Assembly (NCBI GenBank): GCA_025201765.1
Contig: MU623441.1
Span: 62,001 to 126,000 of the forward strand
Origin: Daldinia sp. FL1419
Lineage: Eukaryota; Ascomycota; Sordariomycetes; Xylariales; Hypoxylaceae
Direction: 5' to 3'
DNA: 64,000 bases
The notes beneath the pieces are model-generated. The model saw only the letters and a list, made by a program, of their open reading frames with translations. It searched no databases and was not told where the DNA came from. The translations under genes were made by a program, and so were the position numbers. The first letter of the stretch is position 1. Each line of letters opens with the position of its first letter. Below are positions 34,757 through 49,221 of this stretch, piece by piece.

Positions 34757-37700
34757 GGTTATAAATTTAGAAATTTAATTAAAAATTAATTTATTTTAAT
34801 TAAATATATTATTTAATTTTATATTTAATATTTTATTTATAAAATACATTTAATTTAAATTATAATAATTTTTATTATATATTTAAATAAAAAAAATAAG
34901 AAAATAGAGATAAAAAGGAATTCTAAAATATTAAAATTTAAAAAATATTAAAAGCTAAAAACTATAACAAAAAATCTTTTATCCCTTATAATTATTTTTA
35001 ATATTAAAATATTAATTTAATTTTTTATAAAATTATTATTATATTAAAATATATATTAATTAACAATAATCTTAAATTTTATTTTATTATTTTAAAATAT
35101 ATATTATAATATTATTAAAATTTTTAAAATATAAAATAATAATTTTAATAATATTATAAATTATTATTTAATTACTTAAATAATATATTTTAAAAATAAT
35201 ATTATAAAATAAATAAATAAAATAATAATAAAATATAATCTAAAAAAATAACTATTATAAAAAACATTATTTTTCAAATATTTAAATAAAAATAATTTTT
35301 TATATTTAATTTAAGAATTAAAATAATTATAAATTAAAGATTTTATAAAAAATAATTACCTTAAAAATCTTAATTATTTATTATTAATAATATTATTAGA
35401 ATTATCCTTATCAAACATTAGCAACATATTACCAATACCTTTTTTAAATAATTTAAATATAAATTATTTTAATTTTAAAATTATTACCCCATAAAACTCA
35501 CCATAACACTCTAATACCTTATTTAAAATACCTACCCCAAACTCATCAAACAAAAATTTAAATATTAACCTAACAATAATTTCAAATTAAATTACATATT
35601 TTATAACTATATTAAATCAAACACCTAAACCACTTAATCTATCAACCACAATAATAAAATAATTCCATCAAAATAAACTAACAAAAATCTTTAAAACATT
35701 ACAAAATCTTTTTTAATATCTTACCAATAACCTCAAAAATAAAAATAAGTACCATAATTTTAAATAATATTATTAAATTAAAATTAATAAATAAATAATT
35801 AGTATTTAAAAAAAATATATTTAATTACCTAATAATATAAAGGTATAAAAAAATATTCCCAAAAAATATTAACAAAATAGTTTTAATAGTAAAAATAAAA
35901 AAAATTCTTAAAAGTTTTTCATTAATTAAATAATATAAAGAAATTAGATTTTAATAAAATTAATAAAATAAAATATGTAGGTATATAAGATATTATTTAG
36001 GAAAGAATTTTAAGAATATAATAATTAATAAAAACATTATAATTAAATTTTAGAAAACCTTTAAAAAAAATATAAATCATAAAAGAACATAATATTCCAA
36101 AATTTAATATTTAAATAAAATATTATTTTATTAAATTTTAAAAGATTAATTATAATATTATTATTAAAATTATAATAATTTTAGGTTAATTTTAAAAAAT
36201 TAAATTAAATTTACATAATTAATAAATTTTATTTAATTAATAAATTTTTTAATATTTTAAAAAATAATTATAATATATTTTTTATTATATTTTTTTAAAG
36301 TTATAATATTATTTTTTTATAAAATAATATTAATTAAATTATTAAAATTACTATTAATATTAATAATATTATTAAATTAGTATAATAAAAAAAATAAATT
36401 TAAAAATTTAAAAATAAAGATAATAAAATAATTTTAATTAATTATTTTAATAAGGATAAAAAATATAAAAAAGGATTAGGTTTTATATATATTTATTATA
36501 TAATTATAAAATATTATATTATAATCTATAATCTTATTAAATACTTCTAAAAATATTTGGAATTATAATTATAAAATTAACAAAGCAATATAAAAGATAA
36601 ATCCAAAAAGGTTAAAAGAAAAAAAGGAGAACCTATCATTGCAACATTAATTTATAAGGATTTTTAAAATATATTAGAACTTACAGCCATTATAATATTT
36701 ATAACATTCAATAATATTATAATTAAGGTATTAATAAATCCACCAAAGTTAAATATTTTATTTAGATTTTTTCAGGGATATCTACCTGGGAAATTAAAGT
36801 ACGATATATTAGATGAAATATAGGATAATTAAATATAAAATATATTAACAAAATTATTAATTTTTATAATTATCCCTATATTAAATTACATACCTACTAA
36901 CTCATTTATAATAGGGGTATTAGAAACCTTAAAATTTATAATTATAAATAAACCTAAAATTAAAAAATTAGTAATTAAATTTAAGAAAATAATTATAATT
37001 AATAATAATTATAATTAAATTAATTATTGTAATAAAATATTATTTATTAATTTATATCTATATAAGGGATTACATATCTACAACATTAATAAAAAAATTA
37101 TTACATCTAAACTCTAAAATATTATAATAATTAAAATCATTATAAATAAAAATTTTAAAATAATTAAAATTTTAAATATTATATATTGTCTTAACTTGGC
37201 TTACAATTTTATTTTAATATTATAATTAATTTATAAAGGTATTAAATTTTTATTTTAATAAGATTTAATTTATGGAATTAAGGGTAAAAAAATATTCTTA
37301 ATTGTAATTAAAATAAATAATTTATATATAATTAATTAAAAAAATAATTATTTTAATATAATAAGTTTTAATATAATTCTTTACTCTTATTTTATATCTA
37401 ACCTTTTACTCAAAATATAATATAAAAGATTAGGATATTTTAATAATTAAAATTTTAAAAAATTAATAGGAATATTTATAGATATAAAATCCTTAAAAGA
37501 ATATTATTTATATAAAATTTATATAAAAGGTAAAATAAATAAAATATTTTATAAAAAATCCCTAAAAAAAGATATTTATAAATTAGAATTATTATATTTA
37601 AATAAAGCTAATATATCCATAAATATCTAAAATATTAATAATTATAAAAGTTGATTAATAATAATTTATGATTTCTTATATATAATTTGGGCCATTCTGT

Positions 37701-37992
37701 TTAAAAGTTTAAAAGATTAGTTATAAGTTTTTAAAGATTTTTTTAAAAAATAGGAAAAATTTGAATAATAATATTATATAATTATTTTAAATATTTTAGG
37801 CATATATATTAATAATAAATTTAAATATTTTTATTAATAAAAGGATATAGTAATTAAATATATAATTATAAAATAATTTTAATTAAAGGGTTTTATTAAA
37901 AATATCATTAATAAATTTAAAATTAAAATAAAAATTATTCTTATATAAATTAAAAGAAATGGGATATTAAATAAATATTAATTAATTATTAT

Positions 37993-37997
37993 ATAAA
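37993..37997 (+). repeat. Target-site duplication (left) of the nested element, ATAAA
   Basis: ATAAA before the nested LTR is repeated after it at 44190-44194. The corresponding unfilled site in the other family A copy is a single ATAAA at 57332-57336. Confidence 0.9.
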
Positions 37998-38200
37998 TGG
38001 TGGTTGAATGATTTATGTCCTTAGTCTGGCATACGACCTTTGAGAAGTACTTGTATATCTATTGTTATATAAGGATAGGTTTCTTATTTATTTTTTTAAA
38101 TAATTTTCTTTTTTAAATAATTATAATATATTAATTTTATTTTTATTATTATTTATTTTATTGTTATTTTACTTTTATTTTATGTATATATTTACTAATA
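37998..38200 (+). repeat. Left LTR of nested family B element
   Basis: Starts TGGTGGTTGAATGATTTATG and ends TTACTAATA. It aligns base for base with the right copy, differing by transitions. Confidence 0.88.
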
Positions 38201-41200
38201 TTAATTAATATTGTTAAATAATTAGTAATATAAATTAGTAAGATTAGAAGAGTTATTATTATAATAATTTAGAAATCTTTATTGTAATAATATAAGTGAT
38301 ATTAGTATTATGTTTTTAATTATCTTTATAATGGATAATCATTATTTAATATTATTTGACTTTTAGGATATATATCTTTTTAAATCATTATTTTTATTAT
38401 TACACTCATCTTCAACACTTATCCTTATAATATCTTAATTAGAAAATTTAATATAAGTATAAAGTTATATCTTATTTAATGATATAGATGTTGTTTAAAT
38501 GGAAAATATAAATATATTTTACAAATTAATAAAATACTTACCTTTCTAAAATATGATATTTATTAATTAATTTAATTATAGGGTTATAAGATGGATAAGT
38601 ATTATTTTTATAAATATAATCCCTAAATAAAAAATAATTTAGGTATTATGGGTAATAAAAGATTTTAAAATTATGGATTTAAATTCTTCATATATATATA
38701 TATTTAATAAAATGTTAGTTAAATATAAAAAATATTTTAGGGAATTTATTATAAATAATTTTATTAATATATCAAAATTAATTAAAATTATTTTACAAAT
38801 AGTGTTAATATAAAAAAGCATTTATATAGGAAGATTAAATATTAATTATATAAAAATATTTAATAATTTCATATTTATAGGTGAATTATTACAATAAAAT
38901 TTAAATAAATTGAAAATTATAAAATTTAAATGATTTAATGTGTTGGTATAGAAAATATTAATAATTAATATTAAAAGAGGATTAATATATCCTAATATAA
39001 GAATAATTATTCAAATAATAATACTTATATAATAATAATAATTAATAATTTATAACCCATAAATACTTATTTATTAAATCATATAAACAAAACAACTAAA
39101 TATTACCTTTTATAATTTTCTTTACCTTATATAATATATATTTCTTACTTCACAACCATTACTACTTAACCCTTTTTCTATTTTTAATACCTTATTAACA
39201 ACCCAAATAGAACCCATTTCACAACTCCCTCCCCCCTCAACCACAATTTTATCACGCCAATTATCACCCCATCCCCATCTTATAAAATTCCATTATAATC
39301 TTTAAAAGATTTAAAAACTTCCCAATTAATTAAAATAATCTTAACAAAAAAATTAATTAACAATTAATATCCTTCCTAATCCTCTTCTTCAACAAAAACC
39401 CCTAATATTTACCCAACTACCACTATTTTTACCCCTTCCTACTTATTTAATTTATCTTATATAATAAAGATATAACCTAAATTATAACCTTAAATATAAT
39501 ATAAACTTTATATTAACCTAACCCCCTCTTCCAACCCCAAAAAATGGTTTTAAACCTTCTAAACTATTATCAAATAATCTATACATAATTATAACATTAT
39601 TCCTAAATATTAGAACAAGTGGAAGGAATTAATTAACAAAAAGTTATAATTCTTCCTTCCTAATAACATTATTGCTTACACAAAAAAAAATCCTTTAAAA
39701 TCAAATTTTTATATTTATTAATAATTAACAAATATTAATTTATTTTATAATTTCCCCAAAATATATTCTTAATAAAATATATTTATTCACTATCATAAAA
39801 CATTTCAAAAAAATTTAAAATATCAACAACAATTATATTAAAAAACTATATAATATTTTTAAAAATAAATTTAAATTTTTCCTAAAAATATATTTTATAA
39901 CAAATATATATTTATTATAATTCCATATTATATTTTTATTAATATTAATAAAAAAAACATCCTTTTATTTCTTATATAATATTCCCTAATATTAATATTT
40001 TATTAATATATATTTTATTTTATAATATTATTTCAATATTATAAAAAATAAAAATTAATATTATTAAAATTAAATAAATACTATTTTCTTTAATATTAAA
40101 GCAAAAAAGTAAAATTAAAAGAAAATAAATATAAAAATATTATAAATTTTATTTAATAAATTATAATTATACCAAAAAACACTTAATTCTAATTATAAAA
40201 AAAAATTATAACTTATTATAATTATTTATAAAATATGTTAAGATATATTATAATTTTAAAACATACTCTTTAAACTATTAAAAACAATTATAACCTTAAC
40301 TAATAAACTCCAAACATCCTTCCAAAATTATAAAACTATAAAAATACTATAACAATTCATAAACAACAACACCAACAAAAATAATAATAAAAAAACTTAT
40401 AATAATTATATTAATAAAAAATACTATAAAAATAATAAAAATAAAAAATATACCTCTAAATAACTTAAAAAAACTTAGAAACATAAATATTAAATATATA
40501 AAAAAAAAATTACTAATCTACTAAACATCCAAAAACCAACCACAAAAAAGCCAAAAAAAATTGGAAGGCCAAACGCAATATATTCAAAAAAAACTATACA
40601 ACCTTTCTAACAAACTACAAAAGATTTAAAAATCAAAATTTAAAATAAAAGGATAATAACACCTATAATATAACTTTAAAATTAAAAAATAATAAAAATA
40701 TACAGTTTATAATAATAACATACCTATCTAACCAAACATTCTACTACCACATTACAACCTTTATCCTCTCAATAACTAAAAAAATTAATACCATCTTTAT
40801 CTTAAACTAATATACAAAAATTATATTTTAAAATATTATACTAAACACTGAAATTACCCACATCTTAACAATAAATAAAGAACAATACCTTACTCTTATC
40901 AATAAACACCCTAATCAAAAATTCAAAATAAACCATACCTATACCAGAAAAACCAATATTAAATTCAAAAATAAATCCCTTATTAAATTATTAAACACAA
41001 TCATAATTAACATCCCATTTAATAACATAAATTTCTATATTATAAAATCAGATATATCATTCCTCTTTTTAATTAAAAATATAAATTATTTAAAAATATA
41101 CTTTAATAATATTATTAATTAATTAATATATAAAAATAATATAATAATTAATATTAAATAAAAATAGGGACACCTATAGTTTCACTTAAATAATATTACC

Positions 41201-42025
41201 TATTTTATAAAAATAAAGTTACAATATTTATACACCTATTTCAATCATCTTATAATTAAAAAATTCTATAATCTCTTAAATAAAATTAATTATAATATTA
41301 ATATAAATAATCTTAAAAAAATTAATAAATTTTATCATTATTACCAAATTAAAAATAAAAATCTATAAAAATTCAGATTTACTCTTAAAAATTTTAATAT
41401 AAATTTTAATTATAAAATAATTATTAATATTATATATCTGAAAGAATAATTAATCTTATATATAATCAACACTACCACCAACTTCTAAATAATATGATTT
41501 ATAAAAGGCATTATAGTTAAAAAAATATGGGAAACGCTAAAAGAATATTAGATTGATACCTATCTTAACCTTTTAAATATTATTTCTTATAATGTAAAAA
41601 TAAATTTTAATAATTTGGAATTTTAAAATAAAATATGTATTATTAAAATTATATATTATTAAGTATCAATTAAAATACATTGGTTTATTAATAAGGTAAA
41701 AGGGTATCACAATCCAATCCGCCAAATTTATAAAATAATTATAAACAAATTTTAAAATTCTGGTTTAAAAATAATATAATTATAAATAATTATGAAAATA
41801 ATTAATAATATAGTTAATCCTAATAAATTAGTTCTTATATTACTTATTTTTGAAATTTACCCCTAAATTAATATAAATTTACTACCTATATTTATTTAGA
41901 TTTATTATATCTTAATAATATAAAAAATTATAATTAAGATTAAAAAGATTAAGTTACAACGTTTTGTTTAAAATGCGCTTAATATTTATAATAACCTTAA
42001 TATTATAAAGATATTATTTATATTT

Positions 42026-42226
42026 TTACCTATTGGTAATAAAATCTTTATTTATTGAGAAAAGGGCAGATAGAAAGACCCTTATAAAATTATTGCAATT
42101 ATTAATAAGGATATTACTATAACATCCAACACATCCGGAAGAATATTTACATTTTGGAATTCCTACGTTAAATCTTATACTCAGCTTAAGGATAACCTGG
42201 TACCCACCAAAGAGCTCTAAGTACAA
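42026..42226 (+). pseudogene. Degraded integrase C-terminal remnant in family B
   Basis: Plus-strand reading gives a segment like those that follow copia integrases in fungi (KDPYKIIAINKD, then TFWNSYVKSYTQLKDN). A 66-codon open frame on the opposite strand overlaps it and is not a gene. The call rests on motif resemblance only. Confidence 0.55.
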
Positions 42227-43099
42227 CTACCCAAACCCACGTTCAACCTGAATAATTATAAAATAATCCCAAAAGAAAACCTTATATATACTAATAATCT
42301 TTTATACGTCAATATTTTATATTTTAATAATAAAAAATAAAATAATTTAACTTTAATATTTTAATTATATATAATGGGAAAAATTGTTATTATAAGAAAA
42401 TTATATAAAGTATTGAATATAAAAGAATTTAATACATTATTTAATAAAAGAATCTTATAATCCAAAATGTATAACGTATTAATTTATTAAAGAATAACAA
42501 TTTTCAAATTATAAATAATTTGTAAAATAAAAGGAAAGAATATATTGATATCTTATAAAAAATTAAAACTTATTATTTAAAACTATAATAACCCTAATAA
42601 AAAATTTATTATAATATATATCTTTATTATTTAAAAGGTAAATCAATATCTTATTCTAACCTTAATTCCAATTCTCTAACATTAAAATATAAAAATTATG
42701 ATAAAAGATATTATTATAATATATATTTAATTTAAAATACCTATATAATAAATAATATTTATATAATTATTAATAAAATTAAAAAATAAATACCCCAAAA
42801 AAATGCTATTATATATCATTAAACCACTATATAACTTAATTAAATTAAGGATATATTAATTTAAAATTTATTTGCGTTATTATTAATGAAAATTCAATAT
42901 AAAATTATTAATATTTAATTTATACCTATTAATAACAAATATAATCCCGTTTAGAATTACAGGCTTTTAAATAGATGATACCTTAAATGTTAATATTATA
43001 AAATTCTTAACAGCAAAAGATAAGGCACTTACCAAAGCTGGGATTAAGGCACGCCCTTAAAAGATACTAAATGCTAGAACCAAAAATTTTAATAGCTTA

Positions 43100-43950
43100 T
43101 ACTTTATTATTTATAAGGAAGGTTATGGTATAATTATTATATAAAAAGGATAAATTGAAAAATTTGAATAATTAAATGCAAAATTACCAAATATGATTAA
43201 GAAATTCATTAAGCAACGGGCATAAGAAGCGTACATTTCCTCCATTTATTAATTTAAAGTGGCCTTCAACTATTTAATAATAACCCAATATTTGGAGTTG
43301 GGCCTTAAAAAGATAAAAGCCTTTAACACCCAGATTAAATAATAAATAAATAATTAATTACAAAAACTTAATTACATTAATTTAGATCCTCAAAATTTAT
43401 ACCTATATATTTTTATTAATAATTCATTTATAAATAATAAGGATTTAAATTTACAAATTAATTATATCATTATATTGAATAATAAAAAACCGATTGACCA
43501 GAATAATGAAATCTGGATTACTAATAACATCATTTATTAGTTATTTATTAAATACAAATACGTTATTTAGAACGTATTTACCAACAAAATCTACAAAATA
43601 ATCCAAGGCTTCAATATCAAATATGTTATTTATTATATAATTAATACCATTTTAAAATACCTCTTATTACCTAAGGCTCTATTAATCTTATATATTAATT
43701 TATTCTCTTTATACCAATACTTTATCCAAATAAATAATATTAATAAAAAAAAATTAATAATTAATTTAATAATTTTACAATAATTATATAAAAATTAAGA
43801 AATTAATAATATTTAATAGATCTACAGTACATATAATCTTGTAAACGTTATAATGAAAGTATTTCTAAATGAAGTTATGCAGATGTTAGTAAAAAATAAC
43901 TAAATTAATCTGCAATTAGAAGGATAAATGAAACAAAAATTAGGTATTAA
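43100..43950 (+). pseudogene. Degraded copia-type RNase H remnant in family B
   Basis: Pieces such as FINNSFINNKDLNLQINY and ASEIYG-like positions can be followed through stops. The acidic residues expected in an RNase H are changed to Asn (Asp GAT/GAC to AAT/AAC), consistent with G-to-A mutation on the plus strand. No active enzyme is possible. Confidence 0.6.
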
Positions 43951-43986
43951 GTTTGTAATATAGTTATAAAAAAAAAATAAAATAAA

Positions 43987-44189
43987 TGGTAATTAAATAA
44001 TTTATATTTTTAATTTAATATACAACCTTTGAAAAATACTTATATATCTATTATTATATAAAAATAGGTTTCTTACTTATCCTTCTAAATAGCTTTTTTC
44101 TTTAGATAATTATAATATACCAGTTTTACCCTTATTATTATTTACTTTATTATTATTTTATTTTTACCTTACGTACGTACCTACCAACA
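43987..44189 (+). repeat. Right LTR of nested family B element
   Basis: Starts TGGTAATTAAATAA and ends CCTACCAACA. Its 203 bp match the left copy, and the ATAAA duplication follows directly. Confidence 0.88.
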
Positions 44190-45049
44190 ATAAATAACTT
44201 TATATATTATAAATAGGTTATTTTATAATGTTTTAAATAAAATCTTATATAAGGCTTAATATGGAAATGTATTAAATTTAATATATATAATTACCTTAAA
44301 TTTAGATGGATATTATTTAAAAGATTAAAAAGTTAATATATTTTAAAAAAAAATCATAATTTATAAAATATTAAATTATATAAGTAATAATATATGTATT
44401 TATAAAATATTTTTAATGGATAAAAATAAAATAATTAATATTAATAATGTAATATTTAAAAAAGAATATTTATATATATTAATAAATAAATTTATAACTT
44501 TAGGAAAATGTATAAGATTTAAATTAATATCATTACCACTACCATACACACATATAAAAAGCAATAATACTATTTAAAAATTATTTAAGAATTAATTTAT
44601 ATTAAAATTAATCCTAAATTAAATAAGCCTTAATTTATTACTTATATTTAAAAAATCTAATAATATACCATAAAACAATTAATTAAAAAATCCTATATCT
44701 TTAAAAAAATTAAATATATAATTAAATATACTTATATAAAAATAACCTCCTAAACCATATATAAACAACCCCTTATAAAAATCCCTTAAATATAAATTTA
44801 AATAAATAATATCACAATTATTACTATATAAATACCAATTTAAAACAAACCTAACTTTTATATATACTATATATTTAATTAATATTATAATTATTATTAC
44901 AAAACTTAAACCCAAATTATATTAAAAGACTAAATACAATCCTAAATAACTTAAATAATATAAGATTATAAATATTAAATACCAATTATTAATAAATAAT
45001 TATATATAAGAACTTTATAACCTACCAATAAAATAAAAACCATTTTTAA

Positions 45050-46260
45050 ACAAATAAATTTATAAAATAAAAAAAGGTTTTAATAGGGAAATTACCCAAT
45101 ACAAAATTAAATAAATTATATAAAACTTTAAATAAATTAAAAGATTAAATTATATTAATACCTTTATTTTAATTATTAAACCCATAAACTATAAGACAAT
45201 CTTTATTATAACAATTACTTTAAATTTAAAAATTAAATAAATAGATATAATTATAACATTTTTATATAAAAATATTAATAAAAATATATATATTAAATAA
45301 CCCCTTAAATTTAATAATAAAATAAATAAATATTATAAATTTAAAAAAACCTTATATAATTTTAAATAAATATTAAAAATATAATACCAAATATTATTAA
45401 TATATTTATTTATTTTAGATTTTAAAATATTAAATTTAAATATAAATATATTTATAAAAAATTACAATTATATAATAATTTATATTAACAATTTACTAAT
45501 TATAAAATCCTTTAAGATTAAAATTAATAAAATTAAGATTAAATTTATTAAAAAATTTAAAATAATTAATTTAAATCCTTACTCATATTATTTAAAAATA
45601 ACTATTAAAAAAGATTATTTTAATAAAATTATAAAGTTTAATTAAAAAATATATTTAAAAAAAATTATAAAAAATTTTAATTAATAAAAATTTAATCTTA
45701 TAATTACCCCAATTAATATATCAAAAATCACAGAATTTTTAAATAATTATATTATATTAATTAAAAATATTAAATAATATATATAAATTATAAAATACTT
45801 AATATATATTATAATAGGCATTAAATTAAATATAATATATATTATCTCATATTTAAATTATTATATAAAAAATCCTATTATAATATATTTAATAATAATA
45901 AAAAGGGTTTTTAAATATTTTAAAGGTACTTTAATTTACAAACTTATATATTAAAAAGATTTAAGTAATCTTACAAAATAAATAAATGTTAATTTTATAA
46001 AATATATATAATTTAAATAATTAATTTTAAAATATATTTTTAATATTAATAATGAAATTATTAATTGGTTATTAAAAAAATAATTTATTATAACTACATC
46101 AACATATAAATCTAAATTTAAAAATATAATAAATACCATAAAAAAAATTATATAATTATATTATTTATTAATAAAACTAATAATAGTACAAGATTAGGTT
46201 ATTATTATAATTATTTTTAAGAATAATTAAAGAATATTAATATTAATTAAAAATCTTTAA
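45050..46260 (+). pseudogene. Degraded copia reverse transcriptase-RNase H in family A copy 1
   Basis: Plus-strand reading follows the copia reverse transcriptase. The catalytic Y-x-D-D box reads YINN at 45481-45492, both Asp codons having become Asn. The RNase H part can be traced from about 45.95 kb. In-frame stops are frequent. Confidence 0.7.
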
Positions 46261-46890
46261 TTTTATATATATATTAAATATATTGAAATAAATATATATT
46301 TTTTTTAAAAAAAATAATAATTTAAAAAAATCAATTTTATATATACCTTTATTTAATAATAAATAATTAATAATTTTATTAAATTATTATTTAAAAATAC
46401 ATTTGTTAAATTTAGAAATACCTTAGGACTCCAACCATAAAATAAATAGAAAATTTCAAGAAAAAAATATTCCACAACCAACAAAAATTTTAATATAAAA
46501 TAATTTCTAATAAATATAAATTAAGAATTTTAAATTTAAATTAAATTTAATCTTTAAATATAATTAAAAATATTTTTATATATATTATTAAAAATTTTAA
46601 AAGGTAATATATTTTTTACACTACACAAAAAAAAAAAAAAAGAATTTTTTATATATATATATTAATTAATAAAAGTTAAAATATAATATAATATAAATAT
46701 ATTATATAATAAGAAATATTTAATTTAAATAATTAAAAAAAAAAAGATTAAAAAATCTATTTTATAAAGGTTTTAATAAAGATTTATTTTTATTAATAAT
46801 ATATTTTAAATTTTAAAAAATATAAAAATATAAATAAAATTAAATTAGGAAAATATTTAGGGTTAATTATAGATATGGTTTAAGTAGGAA

Positions 46891-47033
46891 TGTTGGAATG
46901 TGTGTGGTTGGTATATAGGAATATAATATATCTTATATCTGTGATTTTATATATTGTAGATATACCTATCTATTCTTTAAGATAGATTTAATAATATAAG
47001 TAACTTACTTTATATATATGTTCTATTTCAATA
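46891..47033 (+). repeat. Right LTR of family A copy 1
   Basis: Starts TGTTGGAATGTGTGTGG and ends TTCTATTTCAATA, 143 bp. A purine-rich tract (about 46884-46890) precedes it, as expected for plus-strand priming. Confidence 0.92.
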
Positions 47034-47038
47034 TTGAT
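47034..47038 (+). repeat. Target-site duplication (right), TTGAT
   Basis: Exact copy of 34609-34613. Confidence 0.9.
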
Positions 47039-47863
47039 AAATTAGTTAAGAGCATATGATATGAACAGGGCATACGGAATAGATGATATTTCAATCCACG
47101 CTATATAAGCCACAGACTGCTATCATTCTAGTAGATTCTCTGCCGCGGGTTTTTCTTAGCTCGCTCTATACGTTGAAGATAGATCCATAAGTTAGCTGAC
47201 GCGATGGTAATGATTTCGTGGTCTCCTGGATTGATTACTTGCAATCACTGAATAAAGCCTCTGTATGTATGCTCACGCATGTAGGGGCGGGAGGAAAGCC
47301 ACGTAATAGCGATGAACTACAGGTATGCCTATTCCGTCAATAAAGTCTTGAGGGGCGTAGATATTTGTGCTCTTATATAGACACCCTACTACTTCCTCTT
47401 CTAGCACGGGTTTCGGGACGAATAAATATCATATAACAATCATTGTACGGGCTTGTTCGGTTTTAGAACAGGAGTTGGCAGGATTCGAGAAGAATATGAG
47501 TTTTTAAATCCAAATTCGGCTGCGGCATTTTAACGGTATAAATGGCCACATAACACCAGTGAAACCAAAAGGAATCCAAGTCGAGTTCAAATATTTTGTT
47601 AGAATGAAGCTCCTATCTCTTCCCGCGTCCTGGGCTTTGTAATAGAACGCCAAAGTTGGTAAGTTTTATAAGGAAACGGTCGGTGCTTGCATAGGTAAGA
47701 GTAAGAGGTCACTGCCGGGTTCATGCATGTATAAAGCGAGTAAGTATATGACGTATAGCTAGTAATAACAGCTCTACGGCAAGGCATGATAGAAGGATTA
47801 TAATTGTCGCTTGCCGCGGGCGATATACTTGGGAAACATAATGCTTCGTGAGATTATACAAAA
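47039..47863. other. Intergenic region between retrotransposon and regulator gene
   Basis: Normal base composition resumes immediately after the element. No gene is recognised; it probably carries the promoter of the Zn2Cys6 gene. Confidence 0.45.
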
Positions 47864-49221
47864 ATGTTTGGAATCTGGCACAGTCGTTCTAAAAGAAACA
47901 ATTCGACTCATATAAGGGATACTCTGGGCCACCGTAAAGCCTGTGATAACTGTCGTGTTAGAAAGGTATGATGAAATATTGAACCTATTGAGTAAACAAT
48001 TCATAAAAAAGCCGCTTTGTAACTCCCCTCTATCCTTCTATCGTCTTACTGATTAGCCTTCTGTTCTAGTATTGACTAACCTTTTGGTAGGTTAAATGCA
48101 CGGGGGAAATGTCTGGCTGTCTGAGGTGTCGTTCTATCAATATAGGCTGTACATATGCCTCTAGTAGAGGAAATCGTCAATGGGGCGAGTACGATAGGAG
48201 GAGGAGAGATTCCAAGACTAATAAGTCACTCTCTTCGAATATCGACAAAGAAGTAGAACCACATCCCCTGGAAATAAGCAAATCCCATGACGGACCGGAA
48301 AATACTCAATCATTGCCGGAATCCAATTTATCACCTATACTAGAATCCCTAGAACCACCGACGGTTCATATTCCCGATAATGAACTATATTATGCACCTC
48401 AATTGGAGCAATGCTTGCAATGCTCTAGCTTTACAATTGAATCCCTTATCCTTGAGCAATCCTCACAGTTGGAAAATGACGAAATGACGTCTCAACCAAT
48501 GCCGATATTGGGACAGGCCGGACACGAGATAGTATGTGAGGACTTGTTTCCATTCACGATTGATTTTGAGTATCAAAATACCGACCACCCAGGAGGTCTA
48601 GATGCCATTGGAGCTTCACAAAACATTACACATTCGCCACCACAAATACATGTCCAGCTACAAACGCAGGTCCGGACGAAGACACTAGGGTATTCGGATC
48701 AGAAAGCGTGCGGATGTATTCAACAGATAAAATTGCTCCTTGACAAACTTGGAGTAAGCTTAAGGAATAACGCCGACGACAGCAAGCTATTTTGTAAGAC
48801 TTACGATTTAGGCACGGCCCTAGGGCTCCACAAGGAGGCTATCCGACACGGGGGCATAATGTACCAATGCTCCCGGTGCTCGTCAGACCCCGAGAAATTT
48901 ATTCTCCTTTTATCACTAGGGAACCAGCTCGAGGCGCAGTGTAGTCAAATGGTAGCGGCCTTCCGCAATATCTTGCAGCCCCACATTCCGCTTCCCTTCA
49001 CTATAGCAATCGGGGGATATGGAGTTGATACGGCCGCTGAGGGAGAGTCAGTCTTACATCCTCTGCTCACGTTTCATCTAAATTCTCTATGCTCCTTTGT
49101 TAGCCTTATGGCGAGCAAGTATCGGCCTCGGGGCGCAGAGTTTTTAGCTATCAAAGCAAGAGCAAATGTATTACTAGAACGGTTAAACCCTCTGGAATCA
49201 GCACTATGTAACGAGATATAA
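47864..49221 (+). CDS. Zn2Cys6 (AflR-type) transcription regulator
   Basis: Two exons, 47864-47965 and 48091-49221, give 410 residues. The intron splits the zinc cluster: exon 1 ends in KACDNCRVRK and exon 2 begins VKCTGEMSGCLRCRS. The joined pattern C-x2-C-x6-C-x6-C-x2-C-x6-C is exact. A Ser/Pro/Gln-rich middle follows. The C-terminal region around QKACGCIQQIKLLLDKL and QCSRCSSDPEKFILLL resembles the cluster-specific AflR family. Known role: a nuclear DNA-binding activator, usually controlling an adjacent secondary-metabolite cluster. The gene lies upstream of the dipeptidase, P450 and SDR genes and appears intact, even though it sits between two dead retrotransposons. Its target genes are inferred from position only. 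Confidence 0.87.

Larger units (their letters stand above)
37998..44189 (+). mobile_element. Nested Ty1/copia-type LTR retrotransposon (family B), RIP-degraded
   Basis: 6192 bp bounded by 203-bp LTRs (37998-38200 and 43987-44189) and an ATAAA duplication, inserted into the family A element. Conceptual plus-strand reading shows remnants of an integrase C-terminal segment (about 42.03-42.23 kb, with DPYKIIAIN and TFWNSYVKSY). Further on comes an RNase H region like that of fungal copia elements (about 43.1-43.95 kb, with FINNSFINNKDL). Integrase before RNase H is the copia order. Many stops and AT richness show it is dead. C-depleted and G-depleted patches alternate within it. Confidence 0.88.
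34614..47033 (+). mobile_element. Outer Ty1/copia LTR retrotransposon (family A, copy 1), RIP-degraded, with a nested insertion
   Basis: Bounded by 143-bp LTRs (34614-34756 and 46891-47033) and the TTGAT duplication. The internal sequence aligns by eye along its whole length with the element at 53952-60207. The exception is 37998-44194, where a second element plus one ATAAA duplication is inserted; without it this copy is about 6.22 kb. Degenerate copia reverse transcriptase (about 45.05-45.65 kb) and RNase H (about 45.95-46.26 kb) lie near the right end, in the plus direction. The whole block is extremely AT-rich and full of stop codons, with differences from copy 2 that are nearly all transitions, as expected from RIP. 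No intact protein remains. Confidence 0.92.

Noticed and set aside
44679..44915. Open frames inside the AT-rich blocks (also 38639-38821 and 45951-46139)
   Set aside because: They consist of Ile/Asn/Lys/Tyr/Leu-rich chance translations antisense to degraded retrotransposon sequence.
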